Shown here: positions 48,726-57,755 of the stretch, in pieces | Layout of the letters: each line of letters begins with the position of its first letter | Position numbering within the stretch: position 1 is the first letter of the stretch | Source of the DNA: Pseudomonas argentinensis | GTDB lineage: Bacteria > Pseudomonadota > Gammaproteobacteria > Pseudomonadales > Pseudomonadaceae | Direction of reading: 5' to 3' | Assembly: GCF_001839655.2 (NCBI RefSeq) | Contig: NZ_CP056087.1 | Span: 1,178,001-1,242,000, forward strand | DNA length: 64,000 nt | Made by a program: the position numbers and the translations under genes | Notes under the pieces: model-generated | Seen by the model: the letters and a program-made list of their open reading frames with translations, nothing else | Told to the model about the DNA's origin: nothing | The model's database searches: none

Positions 48726-48760
48726 AACCACAAGGCCGCCCATCGGGCGGCCTTGTGGTT
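48726..48760. terminator. Bidirectional terminator-like hairpin
   Basis: AACCACAAGGCCGCC pairs with GGCGGCCTTGTGGTT around a CATCG-type loop, between the convergent ACT-domain and TonB-receptor genes. No long T run. Confidence 0.7.
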
Positions 48761-48774
48761 GCAGGGCTAGCGGA

Positions 48775-51225
48775 TCACCACTGGTAGTCGAGGCTGGCAA
48801 TCACGCTACGCGGGTCGCCGTAATAGCAGTAGAAACCGTCGCAGGTGGCCAGGTATTCCTTGTCGAACAGGTTCTTGGCATTGAGGGCCACGCTGGCGCC
48901 TTGCAGCGCGTTGCTGAATTTGCCGAGGTCGTAGCGTACTGCGGCGTCGTAGACGGTGTAGGAGCGGGTATGGCCGTATGACTTGTCACCCGCAGATGTG
49001 ACGCTGCCGACTGCGATGTTGTTTGTTTCACCGATATAGCGTGCGCCAAAGCCAATGCCCGCACCCATCAAGGCTCCGTCGTTCCAGGTGTAGTCTGCCC
49101 AGATCGATGCCTGGTTTTCTGGGGTCAGCGGCAATGGACGATTCTTGTCCAGCGGATCGCCAACTTTGGTCATCTTGCTGTTGGCGTAGGTGTAGGCCGC
49201 GGTAAGTTTCAGGTTGTCACTGATGTTGCCGACCGCTTCCAGTTCGAACCCACGTACTCGCACTTCACCCACTGGGGCGGTAATGCCCGCAGTACTGGTC
49301 GAGATGATGTCCTGACGGGTCAGGTCGTAGGCCGCTGCGGTAAACAGCATGTCGCTGCCGGGTGGCTGGTACTTGATGCCCAGCTCATACTGCTTGCCGG
49401 TACTTGGACGATAGGTCTTACCTGTCAAGAAGGTTCCACCTGCTTCCGATTGGAAGGATTCGGCATAGGAAATATAAGGTGTGAAGCCTGCATCAAATAC
49501 GTAGCTCAATGCGGCGTTGCCACTGAAGGCGCTATCGCGACGGTTATCGCTGGCGTTCCAGTTATAGAACCGGGAGTTGGTTCTTACTTTGTCCCAACGT
49601 CCGCCGAGAGCGAGGCGCCAGTTGTCCAGTGCCAGCTGATCCTGAATATACAGCCCGGTACTGCGCCGTTTCTGGTTGTAGTCCTGGAAGGCGCTGTAGG
49701 CAACGCCGCTGAAATCCTGGCCATAGATCGGCGTGATGATGTTGCTGGTTGGCGCTTCGCCGAACAGCCACTGGTAGTTGGTGTTGACGCGTTGGTAGTC
49801 CAGGCCCAACAGCAACGTGTGCTTGAGCACGCCGGTGTCGAAGTCGGCCTGCAAGTTGTTATCCAGCGCGAACTGGCTGACGTCTTCGTTGACTACGTTG
49901 GCCCCGCGACGGACCGTTCCATCCGCTGCCACCGCTTCGTCCGGACCGTTTGGCCAATACATCCCCCCCGCCGTAATGCTCTGGAATTCCAGGTCGCTCT
50001 TGGTGTAGCGCAGGTTTTGGCGGAACTGCCAGACGTCGTCGATGCGGTGCTCGAAGGCATAGCCCAGGGCGTAATACGTCTTGTCGTAGAACTCCCAGTC
50101 CGGATCGCCGAGGTTCTTGTGGTAATCCACCTTGCCTGCCGGGGTGGCCAGCTTGGTGCCTTGCAGCGGCAGGAACTGGCTGGTGGTGCCGGTATCGTCG
50201 CGGTTGAACTGGCTGAGCAAGGTCAGCCGGGTGTCGTCGGCAATGTTCCAGGTCAGGCTCGGGGCGATGTTGAAGCGCTGATCGTCGATGTGTTCGATCG
50301 CCGTACCGCTGTCGCGCAGTACGCCGCCGACGCGGTACAGGAAACGGCCGTCTTCATCGACGCGGCCGGTGCTGTCGAAACTGATCTGCTTGTGCTGGAA
50401 GGTGCCGATCTGCAATTGAACCTGGTGGCTGTCGAGTGCTTCCGGGCGCCGGCTGACCATATCCAGCAGGCCACCTGGCGGGGTCTGCCCATAGACCGAT
50501 GAGGCCGGCCCGCGCAGCAGGGCGACGCGCTCCAGGTTCCAGGTTTCCAGCTTGGGCATCACGTAGGTGCCCTTGGGCAGCGGCAGGCCGTCGAGCATCT
50601 GGATGGGCTCGAAGCCACGAATCTTCATCCATTCGGCGCGGCTGTCGCTGCCGTAGCTGCTGGCAATCACCCCGGGCATGTAGCGCACTGCATCATCGAG
50701 GTTCTGCACCTTGCGATCCTGCATCTGCTGGCGGGTCGCCACGGAGATCGAGCGCGGCGCCTCGGCAATCGAGGTGTCGGTCTTGCTGCCGGCGGCGGTG
50801 CGTGTTGCCAGGTAGCCGGTGGCCGGGCCCCAGGCGCTTTCTACAGCGCTACTGGCGCTGACGGTGGTTTCCGGCAGTGCCAGCGCGGCGTTGTCCGGCA
50901 CCGGCTGCACACTGTAGGTGCCCGCGGCGCCTGGCACCAGCATCAGGCCACTGCCGGCCAGCGCCTGGCGGAGTGCACCGACGGTGTCGAATTCGCCCTG
51001 CACGGGTTGGGCGCGTTTACCGGCGGTCAGGCCGGGGTCGATGCTCAGCACCACACCGGCCTGGCTGGCGATCTGGTTCAAGGCGTTGGCCAGCGGGGCG
51101 GCGGGCACCCGATAGCTGCGCACGGCGTCAGCCGACTGGGCCAGGCACAAAGCCGGCAGGCTGGCCAGCGCCATGGCGGCAACCAGCATGCTCGGGCGGA
51201 ACGGGGTACGGCTGAACATCGGCAT
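48775..51225 (-). CDS. TonB-dependent siderophore receptor with signalling domain
   Basis: 816 residues. Signal peptide about 1–30; STN/secretin signalling domain about 32–110 (RSYRVPAAPLANALNQIASQAGVVL), plug about 140–255, then a 22-strand-type barrel ending in an aromatic residue (SLDYQW). The STN domain with adjacent FecR and FecI genes makes a cell-surface signalling receptor of the FpvA/FecA type; the siderophore cannot be named. AGGAG 8 bases upstream supports the ATG at 51225. Confidence 0.95.
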   Translation of the reverse strand: MPMFSRTPFRPSMLVAAMALASLPALCLAQSADAVRSYRVPAAPLANALNQIASQAGVVLSIDPGLTAGKRAQPVQGEFDTVGALRQALAGSGLMLVPGAAGTYSVQPVPDNAALALPETTVSASSAVESAWGPATGYLATRTAAGSKTDTSIAEAPRSISVATRQQMQDRKVQNLDDAVRYMPGVIASSYGSDSRAEWMKIRGFEPIQMLDGLPLPKGTYVMPKLETWNLERVALLRGPASSVYGQTPPGGLLDMVSRRPEALDSHQVQLQIGTFQHKQISFDSTGRVDEDGRFLYRVGGVLRDSGTAIEHIDDQRFNIAPSLTWNIADDTRLTLLSQFNRDDTGTTSQFLPLQGTKLATPAGKVDYHKNLGDPDWEFYDKTYYALGYAFEHRIDDVWQFRQNLRYTKSDLEFQSITAGGMYWPNGPDEAVAADGTVRRGANVVNEDVSQFALDNNLQADFDTGVLKHTLLLGLDYQRVNTNYQWLFGEAPTSNIITPIYGQDFSGVAYSAFQDYNQKRRSTGLYIQDQLALDNWRLALGGRWDKVRTNSRFYNWNASDNRRDSAFSGNAALSYVFDAGFTPYISYAESFQSEAGGTFLTGKTYRPSTGKQYELGIKYQPPGSDMLFTAAAYDLTRQDIISTSTAGITAPVGEVRVRGFELEAVGNISDNLKLTAAYTYANSKMTKVGDPLDKNRPLPLTPENQASIWADYTWNDGALMGAGIGFGARYIGETNNIAVGSVTSAGDKSYGHTRSYTVYDAAVRYDLGKFSNALQGASVALNAKNLFDKEYLATCDGFYCYYGDPRSVIASLDYQW

Positions 51226-51306
51226 CGCGAACGGCTCCTGGGAAAATGTCTGATTTCCTATTGCCGAAGCCGAGGGCGAAAAGTGATAGGGCCAGCGCAA
51301 AATTTT

Positions 51307-52281
51307 TTACCAGGACTTTTCTGCCTGCGGCACCACGCGAATCCACCAGTCGCCATAGCGCTGCACCCGCACCGGCAGGCTGGCGGGGATGGCCGCCAGG
51401 GCCAGGTCAGGGTTACGCAGGGGGAAACTGCCGCTGATACGCAGGTCGGCGATGCCGGCATCGACACCCAGATAGCCGCTGTGGTACTCGCCCAGGCGCT
51501 CCAGCAACTCGGCCAGGCGTACGTTTTCCACTACCAGCATGCCGTGCATCCAGGCATCGGCGGCGACCGGTGCGACCAGGCTGGCACCAAGGCCCTCGCG
51601 GGTCATCAGCACCTGTTGCCCCTGCTCGATCACCCGCTCATCCGCGGCGTACTGCGGATGCGCGGCCACGGCCGACTGCAGCACGATCAGGCGTGTGCCC
51701 TGGTCTTCCTCGCGGACCAGAAAACGTGTGCCCAGGGCGCGCAGGGTGCCCTGTTCGGTCTCGACCAGAAATGGCCGCGGATCACCGTGGGCGGTCTCCA
51801 CGAGAATCTCGCCGCTGCGCAGGAACAGGCGGCGTGCATCGGCCGTGAAAACGATGTCCACGGCGCTGCGGCTGTTCAGGCGCAGCCGGCTGCGGTCGGC
51901 CAGTTGCAGCTCGCGCTGTTCGCCGGCGGCGGTTCTTTCATCGGCCAGCCAGTCGCTCAGCGGGCGCTGCTGGTTGAGCAGGCCGAGGCCGAGCAGGCTG
52001 GCCAGCAGCACGCCGAGCAGGCCACCGAGGCTGCGCCGCTGCGTGTTACGTTTCGGGTGCCTGAGCAGGGCCTTGCGGGCGGCCGGAACCGCTGCCACGG
52101 CCAGTTGCTGATCGAGGCCGGTCAGTTGCTTCCAGGCGCGCACATGCTCGGGGTCGGCGGCCAGCCAGCGTTGGAACTCGCGTTTTTCCCGCGCGCTGGT
52201 GATGCCCGAATCCAGGCGCAGCTGCCACTCGATGGCGGCCTCCAGCACCCGATTGCTGACCGGCACGGACGCGCCACTCAT
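51307..52281 (-). CDS. FecR-type anti-sigma regulator
   Basis: 324 residues. N-terminal cytoplasmic DUF4880 region (about 1–80, AIEWQLRLDSGITSAREKREFQRWLA), transmembrane helix about 92–110 and a periplasmic FecR domain (TAAGEQRELQLADRSRLRLNSRSAVD) followed by an STN-interacting C-terminal part. It transmits the occupied-receptor signal to the sigma factor. The start overlaps the sigma-factor stop (ATGA). Confidence 0.94.
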   Translation of the reverse strand: MSGASVPVSNRVLEAAIEWQLRLDSGITSAREKREFQRWLAADPEHVRAWKQLTGLDQQLAVAAVPAARKALLRHPKRNTQRRSLGGLLGVLLASLLGLGLLNQQRPLSDWLADERTAAGEQRELQLADRSRLRLNSRSAVDIVFTADARRLFLRSGEILVETAHGDPRPFLVETEQGTLRALGTRFLVREEDQGTRLIVLQSAVAAHPQYAADERVIEQGQQVLMTREGLGASLVAPVAADAWMHGMLVVENVRLAELLERLGEYHSGYLGVDAGIADLRISGSFPLRNPDLALAAIPASLPVRVQRYGDWWIRVVPQAEKSW

Positions 52282-52799
52282 GCCGTCGGCGCTCCATACA
52301 GGGCGACGTAGCACTGGCGGGCCGCCTGGGCGAGGTATTGACGGACCCGCGGTACCGAAACACCCAGACGCTGGGCGATTTCGGCGTGGCCGAGCCCGTC
52401 CAGGCGATTGTAGAGAAAGGCGCTGCGTGCCTTGAATGTCAAGGTGCCGAGCAGGCGGTCGATCTCGTGCAGGGCTTCGAGCATCAGGGCCTGCTCCTCC
52501 GGGCTGGCATGCACGGCCTCGGGCCCGTGACTCAGCGCTTCGAGGTAGGCGCGTTCCACGGCGTTGCGGCGGAAGTGGTCGATCAGCAGCCCGCGGGCGA
52601 TGGTGCCGAGCAGGGCACGCGGTTCACGCAGGTGCTGCAGGTCGGGTTTGCCGAGCAGGCGGACGAAGGTGTCCTGGCTCAGGTCTTCGGCCCGCTGCGG
52701 GCAGGCCAGGCTTTTGCGCAGCCAGCCGAGCAGCCAATCGCGATGGTCGCGATAGAGCTGGCCCGTCAGTTGCTGATGCGTGGATTCCCCGACCGACAC
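52278..52799 (-). CDS. FecI-type ECF sigma factor
   Basis: 173 residues. Region 2 (RDHRDWLLGWLRKSLACPQRAEDLSQDTFVRLL) and region 4 (LDGLGHAEIAQRLGVSVPRVRQYLAQA) are intact. I place the start at GTG 52799, which has GGAG 6 bases upstream; the longer frame lacks support and would cover the Fur-box region. It should drive the receptor gene once released by FecR. Confidence 0.92.
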   Translation of the reverse strand: MSVGESTHQQLTGQLYRDHRDWLLGWLRKSLACPQRAEDLSQDTFVRLLGKPDLQHLREPRALLGTIARGLLIDHFRRNAVERAYLEALSHGPEAVHASPEEQALMLEALHEIDRLLGTLTFKARSAFLYNRLDGLGHAEIAQRLGVSVPRVRQYLAQAARQCYVALYGAPTA

Positions 52800-52829
52800 A
52801 GGTGGCTCCGCAAATAAGGGAGAAATAAA

Positions 52830-52844
52830 GCAATAATTATTCGC
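52830..52844 (-). promoter_or_regulatory. Candidate Fur box upstream of the ECF sigma gene
   Basis: GCAATAATTATTCGC is an AT-rich inverted repeat (GC-AATAATTATT-GC with one extra base) resembling NATWAT-type Fur hexamers, 31 bp before the GTG start. Iron control of fecI-type genes by Fur is the rule. Confidence 0.6.
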
Positions 52845-52916
52845 ATATGATTGCAGGATGCGACTACGCACTGCAATCGCTGATGGTCGGTTTCGTGGAC
52901 AAGGTGCCGTCTCAAC

Positions 52917-52954
52917 CCGTCGCCAGCCTGCGCATGCGCAGAGGCTGGCGACGG
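52917..52954 (-). terminator. Hairpin downstream of the EamA transporter gene
   Basis: CCGTCGCCAGCCT pairs with AGGCTGGCGACGG around a loop that is itself palindromic (GCGCATGCGC). There is no T run, so termination is likely but not certain. Confidence 0.5.
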
Positions 52955-52965
52955 CTAACCGCGGC

Positions 52966-53850
52966 CTAGCGCTTGCGCAGCGTCAGCCAGGCGTCGACGC
53001 TGTATACCGCCAGGCCCGCCCAGATGAACAGGAAGGAAATGAGTTTCGCCGGGTCGAAATGCTCGCCGAACACGAACACGGCCAGCAGCAGTACCAGGGT
53101 CGGCGCGATGTACTGCAAAAAGCCCAGTGTCGCGAACGGCAGGTGGCGAGCGGCGGCGTTGAAGCACACCAGCGGGATCAGCGTCACCGGGCCGGCAGCC
53201 ATCAGCCAAAGCGCTTCGCTGGTGGTCCAGAACGCCGGCTGGCTGCTCATGGCTGCCGGGTGAAAGAGGATCCAGCCGATGGCCAGGGGCAGCAGTATCC
53301 AGGTTTCCACCACCAGGCCCGGCAGTGCGGCGACCGGCGCTTTCTTGCGGATCAGCCCATAGCTGGCAAAGCTCAGTGCCAGGGCCAGCGATACCCAGGG
53401 CAGGCTGCCCACCTGCCACAGTTGCTGAGCCACGCCGGCGGCTGCCAGGGCGACCGCCACCCACTGCAGGCGACGCAACCGCTCACCGAGAAGCAGCATG
53501 CCGAGCAGCACGTTGACCAGTGGGTTGATGTAGTAGCCCAGGCTCGCCTCGAGCATGCGCTCGTTGTTCACCGCCCAGACGTAGATCAGCCAGTTGCCGG
53601 CGATCAGCGCACCACTGACGGCCAGCACCGCGAAGCGCCTGGGGTGGTCGAGCAGTTCACGCAGCCAGCCCGGGTGCTTCCATACGAGCAGCAGCAGGGC
53701 GCCGAAGAGGGCGGACCAGATGGCGCGGTGAACGATGATTTCCAGGGAGGGAACGGCCTGGATCGCCTTGAAGTACATCGGGAACAGACCCCAGATGACG
53801 TAGGCGGAAAGGCCCAGGATGTAGCCGCGGCGCAGATCTGCGGTGGCCAT
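52966..53850 (-). CDS. rarD: EamA/RarD-type membrane transporter
   Basis: 294 residues with about ten helices in two EamA halves. The N-terminal RRGYILGLSAYVIWGLFPMYFKAI and the later GNWLIYVWAVN are typical of RarD proteins; the name comes from chloramphenicol sensitivity in E. coli-type studies, but the true substrate is unknown. AAGGA precedes the ATG. Confidence 0.88.
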   Translation of the reverse strand: MATADLRRGYILGLSAYVIWGLFPMYFKAIQAVPSLEIIVHRAIWSALFGALLLLVWKHPGWLRELLDHPRRFAVLAVSGALIAGNWLIYVWAVNNERMLEASLGYYINPLVNVLLGMLLLGERLRRLQWVAVALAAAGVAQQLWQVGSLPWVSLALALSFASYGLIRKKAPVAALPGLVVETWILLPLAIGWILFHPAAMSSQPAFWTTSEALWLMAAGPVTLIPLVCFNAAARHLPFATLGFLQYIAPTLVLLLAVFVFGEHFDPAKLISFLFIWAGLAVYSVDAWLTLRKR

Positions 53851-53938
53851 GTAAGTCCTTAGTGAGGCAGTAGCAGGATGCATCATTCTAGTGCGCAGTT
53901 GTCTGCGCGTTCAGCTTTTTGTTATCGGCGTGGCTGAC

Positions 53939-54913
53939 TCAGAACAGCTTCAGCGGCTCTTCTTCCAGCGCCGCGATCTGCTCGCGCAGCATAAGGATCT
54001 GCTCGCCCCAGTAGCGCTCGCTGCCGAACCAGGGAAAGCTCTGCGGGAAGGCTGGATCGTCCCAGCGGCGTGCCAGCCAGGCGCTGTAATGCATCAGGCG
54101 CAAGGAGCGAAAACCTTCGATCAGCGGCAGCTCGCGCGGGTTGAAGTCGTGAAACTCCTGATAACCGTCGACCAGCTCGGCGATCTGCCCGAGGCGCTCA
54201 TGGCGTTCGCCGGCCAGCATCATCCACAGGTCCTGAATCGCCGGGCCCATGCGGCAGTCATCCAGGTCGACCATGTGATAGGTCTCGTCGCGGCACAGCA
54301 GGTTCCCCGGGTGGCAGTCGCCGTGCAGACGAATGGCTTTTGCCGGATTTTCTGCGAACAGCTGATCCAGGCGCTTGAGCAGGTCACGCGCCACCGACTC
54401 GTAGGCGGGCAACAGGCTCCTGGGGATGAAGTTGCCGTCCAGCAGGGTCGCCAGGGAGGCATGGCCGAAGTTGTCGACCCGCAGGGTTTCGCGGTGTTCG
54501 AACGGGCGCAGCGAGCCGACCGCATGCAGACGGCCGAGCAACTGGCCGAGGCGATAGAGCTGATCCAGATTGCCGGGCTCCGGGGCTCGCCCGCCGCGCC
54601 GCGGAAACAGCGAGAAGCGAAAGCCGGCGTGCTCGAAGAGGGTTTCGCCGTCGCGCTGCAGCGGCGCCACCACCGGAACCTCGCAGTCGGCCAGTTCGGC
54701 AGTGAAGCTGTGTTCCTCGCGGATCGCCTCGTCGCTCCAGCGATCCGGGCGGTAGAACTTGGCGATCAGCGGCGTCTCGGCCTCGATGCCCACCTGATAG
54801 ACGCGGTTTTCGTAGCTGTTGAGGGCCAGCACGCGGGCATCGCTGAGGTAGCCCAGGCTCTCCACGGCATCCAGAACCAGATCGGGGGTGAGGGCGGCGA
54901 AAGGATGGGTCAT
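53939..54913 (-). CDS. srkA: Stress-response kinase SrkA (YihE/RdoA)
   Basis: 324 residues, an aminoglycoside-phosphotransferase-fold Ser/Thr kinase. The catalytic loop LHGDCHPGNLLC and the metal-binding MVDLDDCRMGP are intact, as is the N-terminal NSYENRVYQV that is specific to this family. It counters stress-induced cell death in E. coli. GGAG 7 bases upstream supports the ATG at 54913. Confidence 0.94.
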   Translation of the reverse strand: MTHPFAALTPDLVLDAVESLGYLSDARVLALNSYENRVYQVGIEAETPLIAKFYRPDRWSDEAIREEHSFTAELADCEVPVVAPLQRDGETLFEHAGFRFSLFPRRGGRAPEPGNLDQLYRLGQLLGRLHAVGSLRPFEHRETLRVDNFGHASLATLLDGNFIPRSLLPAYESVARDLLKRLDQLFAENPAKAIRLHGDCHPGNLLCRDETYHMVDLDDCRMGPAIQDLWMMLAGERHERLGQIAELVDGYQEFHDFNPRELPLIEGFRSLRLMHYSAWLARRWDDPAFPQSFPWFGSERYWGEQILMLREQIAALEEEPLKLF

Positions 54914-54975
54914 GGGCGGCTCCTGCGGTTGGCCGCAGAGTGTAACGCCTCGACGGCGGGCACCGGCATTATTCG

Positions 54976-55740
54976 CTAGACCTGGGTACCCAGCAGCACC
55001 TGGGTGGCGGCGAACTGGGCGCGCACCGCGCTGCCCACCACCAGGCCCTGAGCCGTGAGCTGCTCGGCAGAAGCCTGGGCGCACAGCGTCTGGCCGTTGG
55101 GCAGGGCGATGCGTACCTCGCAGGGGCCGTCGGCGTCGAGCATTATCTGCTCGACGCGCCCGAGCAGTTCGTTGAGCTGTGGATCGGCGGCTTCGGCCAC
55201 GGCGCTGAGCTGCAGCCAGCCGGCCTTGATCAGCACCAGCAGCGCCACGCCCGGCTGCAGTTGCAGGTGCGCGGTGCTGCTGCGGGTGATCTGCGCCTGG
55301 ATCAGCGCGCCGCCGGGCAACTCGACGTCGACCCGATCGTTTCCGCCCTGTGGATGGATCGCCCGCACCCGGCCGCTGAGCTGGTTGCGCGCGCTGGTAC
55401 GCAGCATCAGGCGGCCCAGCATCTGCAGGTCGGCGTCATCGTCGGCGGCCTGCAGCAGGTCGGCCTGAATCGCCTGCAGGCGCTGGTGCAGGTGCAACAG
55501 GCGCTCACCCGTCGAGGTGAGTCGTGCGCCACCGCCGCCCTTGCCACCGACGCTGCGGGCCACCAGGGGCTGGTCGGCCAGGTTGTTGAGTTCGTCGATG
55601 GCGTCCCAGGCCGCCTTGTAGCTCATGCCGGCAGCCTTGGCCGCACGGGTGATCGAGCCTTGTGCGGCGATCTGTTCGAGCAGGGCGATACGCTGCGGGC
55701 GGCGGGTAACGTGCTGGGCGAGAGACGAAAGGGTGGACAT
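54976..55740 (-). CDS. modE: Molybdate-responsive regulator ModE
   Basis: 254 residues. The N-terminal LysR-type winged helix (about 15–105, GSITRAAKAAGMSYKAAWDAIDELN) is followed by two MOP/TOBE domains (about 120–185 and 190–254). The phrase RNQLSGRVRAIHPQGGNDRVDVELPGG matches a molybdate-binding half. No mod transport genes are in the window, so its target operon is elsewhere. Confidence 0.95.
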   Translation of the reverse strand: MSTLSSLAQHVTRRPQRIALLEQIAAQGSITRAAKAAGMSYKAAWDAIDELNNLADQPLVARSVGGKGGGGARLTSTGERLLHLHQRLQAIQADLLQAADDDADLQMLGRLMLRTSARNQLSGRVRAIHPQGGNDRVDVELPGGALIQAQITRSSTAHLQLQPGVALLVLIKAGWLQLSAVAEAADPQLNELLGRVEQIMLDADGPCEVRIALPNGQTLCAQASAEQLTAQGLVVGSAVRAQFAATQVLLGTQV

Positions 55741-55797
55741 GGCAGGGGCGGCGATCAGTACGACGGCCGGTCACTGTGCGCGACGGCCCCGGCCTCG

Positions 55798-56535
55798 TCA
55801 ATGATCGCCCGGTGCCGGCGTGCGCGCCAGGCAGTAGACATCCACACGCAACGCGCCCGCACGGATCAGCAGACGTGCCAGTTGCTGGGCCGTGGCGCCG
55901 GTGGTCAGCACGTCGTCGACCAGTGCCAGGTGCAGGCCATTTGGCCGCGCGCTGGGCGACAGCGTAAAGGCGCCGCGCAGGTTGCGCCGGCGTGCAGCGG
56001 CATCCAGTTTCTGCTGGGCGGGTGGGTCGCCGATACGCAGCAGCCAGTCGCTGCGCGGGGCGATCTGCAGCGCGCGGCTGAGCACCTCGGCGAGCATCTG
56101 CGCCTGGTTGAAGCCGCGTTGGCGCTGGCGCTTCGGCGACAGCGGCACGGGCAGCAGCAGGTCTGGCCTGGGTAGCCCTTCGTTGAATGCGTGGGCCAGG
56201 TGCCGCGCGAGCAGGTCGCCGAGCAGGCGACCGATGGGCCAGCGCGCCTGGTGCTTGAAGCGGTTGATCAGCGCATCGACGGGGAAACCATAGCCCCACG
56301 GCGCCTCGACCCGGCTGAACGGTGGCGGCCGTTTCAGGCAGTTGCCGCAGGTCAGGCCATCGACCGCCAGCGGCAGGGCGCAAACCTGGCAATGGGCGCC
56401 GAGCCAGGGCAACTCGGCCTCGCAGCCGGCGCATAGCGGCAGGGGCGTATCGACCCGCTCGTCACACAGCAAGCAGGTTTGTTTTATTTTTAACCAATTG
56501 TAAACCTTGAGTATTGGGGGTGGTTGACAGTGCAT
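55798..56535 (-). CDS. ComF family protein (phosphoribosyltransferase fold)
   Basis: 245 residues. An N-terminal zinc-finger-like region (CLLCDE...LCAGCE, CQVCALP...CGNCLK) precedes a PRTase domain with PDLLLPVPLSPKRQRQRGFNQA and the PRPP loop LALVDDVLTTGATA. Role unproven; related to competence/DNA-uptake ComFC in other bacteria. With the ATG at 56535, codons 2–13 overlap the BirA-type operator at 56498–56530; a later non-ATG start is possible. Confidence 0.9.
   Translation of the reverse strand: MHCQPPPILKVYNWLKIKQTCLLCDERVDTPLPLCAGCEAELPWLGAHCQVCALPLAVDGLTCGNCLKRPPPFSRVEAPWGYGFPVDALINRFKHQARWPIGRLLGDLLARHLAHAFNEGLPRPDLLLPVPLSPKRQRQRGFNQAQMLAEVLSRALQIAPRSDWLLRIGDPPAQQKLDAAARRRNLRGAFTLSPSARPNGLHLALVDDVLTTGATAQQLARLLIRAGALRVDVYCLARTPAPGDH
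56498..56530 (+). promoter_or_regulatory. BirA operator of the biotin operon
   Basis: TTGTAAACC, a 15 bp spacer, then GGTTGACAG: the left half is perfect and the right half has seven of nine positions of GGTTTACAA. The right half contains TTGACA (56525–56530), an ideal -35, with AACTAT 17 bp downstream as -10 for bioB. Bound BirA would block the promoter when biotin is plentiful. Confidence 0.82.
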
Positions 56536-56617
56536 GGGGCTTCCTTAACTATGCCGCACATCCGTGTTGGGTCTGTTTCGACTGTAGCAGGCCGCCTGTA
56601 GATAAGGACTTGCCCCC

Positions 56618-57673
56618 ATGAGCGCCAGTACCGCCATCACCCTGCGTCACGATTGGAGCCTGAATGAAGTTCGGGCGCTGTTCGAGCAACCCTTCAACGA
56701 CCTGCTGTTCCAGGCCCAGACCGTGCACCGCGCGCACTTCGACGCCAACCGCGTGCAGGTCTCGACCCTGCTGTCGATCAAGACCGGCGCCTGCCCGGAA
56801 GACTGCAAGTACTGCCCGCAATCGGGGCACTACAACACCGGCCTGGACAAGCAGAAGCTGATGGAAGTGCAGAAGGTGCTGGAGGCGGCCGCCGAGGCCA
56901 AGGCCATCGGCTCGACGCGGTTCTGCATGGGCGCGGCGTGGAAGCATCCGTCCGCCAAGGACATGCCCTACGTGCTGAAGATGGTCGAGGGGGTGAAAGC
57001 CCTGGGCCTGGAAACCTGCATGACCCTGGGCAAGCTCGACAGGGAGCAGACCGCCGCCCTGGCAGAAGCGGGGCTGGATTACTACAACCACAACCTCGAC
57101 ACCTCGCCGGAGTTCTACGGCAGCATCATCACCACCCGCACCTACAGCGAGCGCCTGCAAACCCTGGCCTACGTGCGCGAGGCCGGCATGAAGATCTGCT
57201 CCGGCGGCATCCTTGGCATGGGCGAGTCGCTGGACGACCGCGCCGGCCTGCTGATCCAGCTCGCCAACCTGCCGGAGCACCCGGAGTCGGTGCCGATCAA
57301 CATGCTGGTCAAGGTCGAGGGTACGCCGCTGGCCAACGAGGAGGACGTCGACCCCTTCGACTTCATCCGCATGCTGGCGGTGGCGCGCATCATGATGCCC
57401 AAGTCCCACGTGCGCCTGTCCGCCGGCCGCGAGGCGATGAACGAGCAGATGCAGGCCCTGGCCTTTTTCGCCGGCGCCAACTCGATCTTCTACGGCGAGA
57501 AGCTGCTGACCACTGCCAACCCCCAGGCCGACAAGGACATGCAACTGTTCGCCCGCCTCGGCATTCAGCCCGAAGCGCGGGAAGAACATGCCGACGAGGT
57601 GCACCAGGCCGCCATCGAGCAGGCGCTGGTCGAGCAGCGTGACTCGCGGCTGTTCTACGACGCCGCCGTTTAA
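56618..57673 (+). CDS. bioB: Biotin synthase BioB
   Basis: 351 residues; radical-SAM enzyme inserting sulfur into dethiobiotin. The [4Fe-4S] motif is [12 protein letters not shown]. The 2Fe-2S ligands lie in FCMGAAWK and ETCMTLG, with Arg in HVRLSAGR. It starts the five-gene bio operon and is preceded by the BirA operator. The 82 bp gap to bioF holds short CTGCAAG/GAGCTTGC palindromic remnants. Confidence 0.98.
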   Translation: MSASTAITLRHDWSLNEVRALFEQPFNDLLFQAQTVHRAHFDANRVQVSTLLSIKTGACPEDCKYCPQSGHYNTGLDKQKLMEVQKVLEAAAEAKAIGSTRFCMGAAWKHPSAKDMPYVLKMVEGVKALGLETCMTLGKLDREQTAALAEAGLDYYNHNLDTSPEFYGSIITTRTYSERLQTLAYVREAGMKICSGGILGMGESLDDRAGLLIQLANLPEHPESVPINMLVKVEGTPLANEEDVDPFDFIRMLAVARIMMPKSHVRLSAGREAMNEQMQALAFFAGANSIFYGEKLLTTANPQADKDMQLFARLGIQPEAREEHADEVHQAAIEQALVEQRDSRLFYDAAV

Positions 57674-57755
57674 CAGGGCTACGGGCCACCAGCGGCAGGC
57701 TGCAAGTCAGTTCTGCTCGCCTGAAGCCTGGAGCTTGCCGCCTGGAGCCGCTTCC

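Noticed and set aside
57674..57755. Short palindromic CTGCAAG/GAGCTTGC stretch between bioB and bioF as a copy of the heptamer element
   Set aside because: Only short fragments match, too little to claim homology with 5423–5538.
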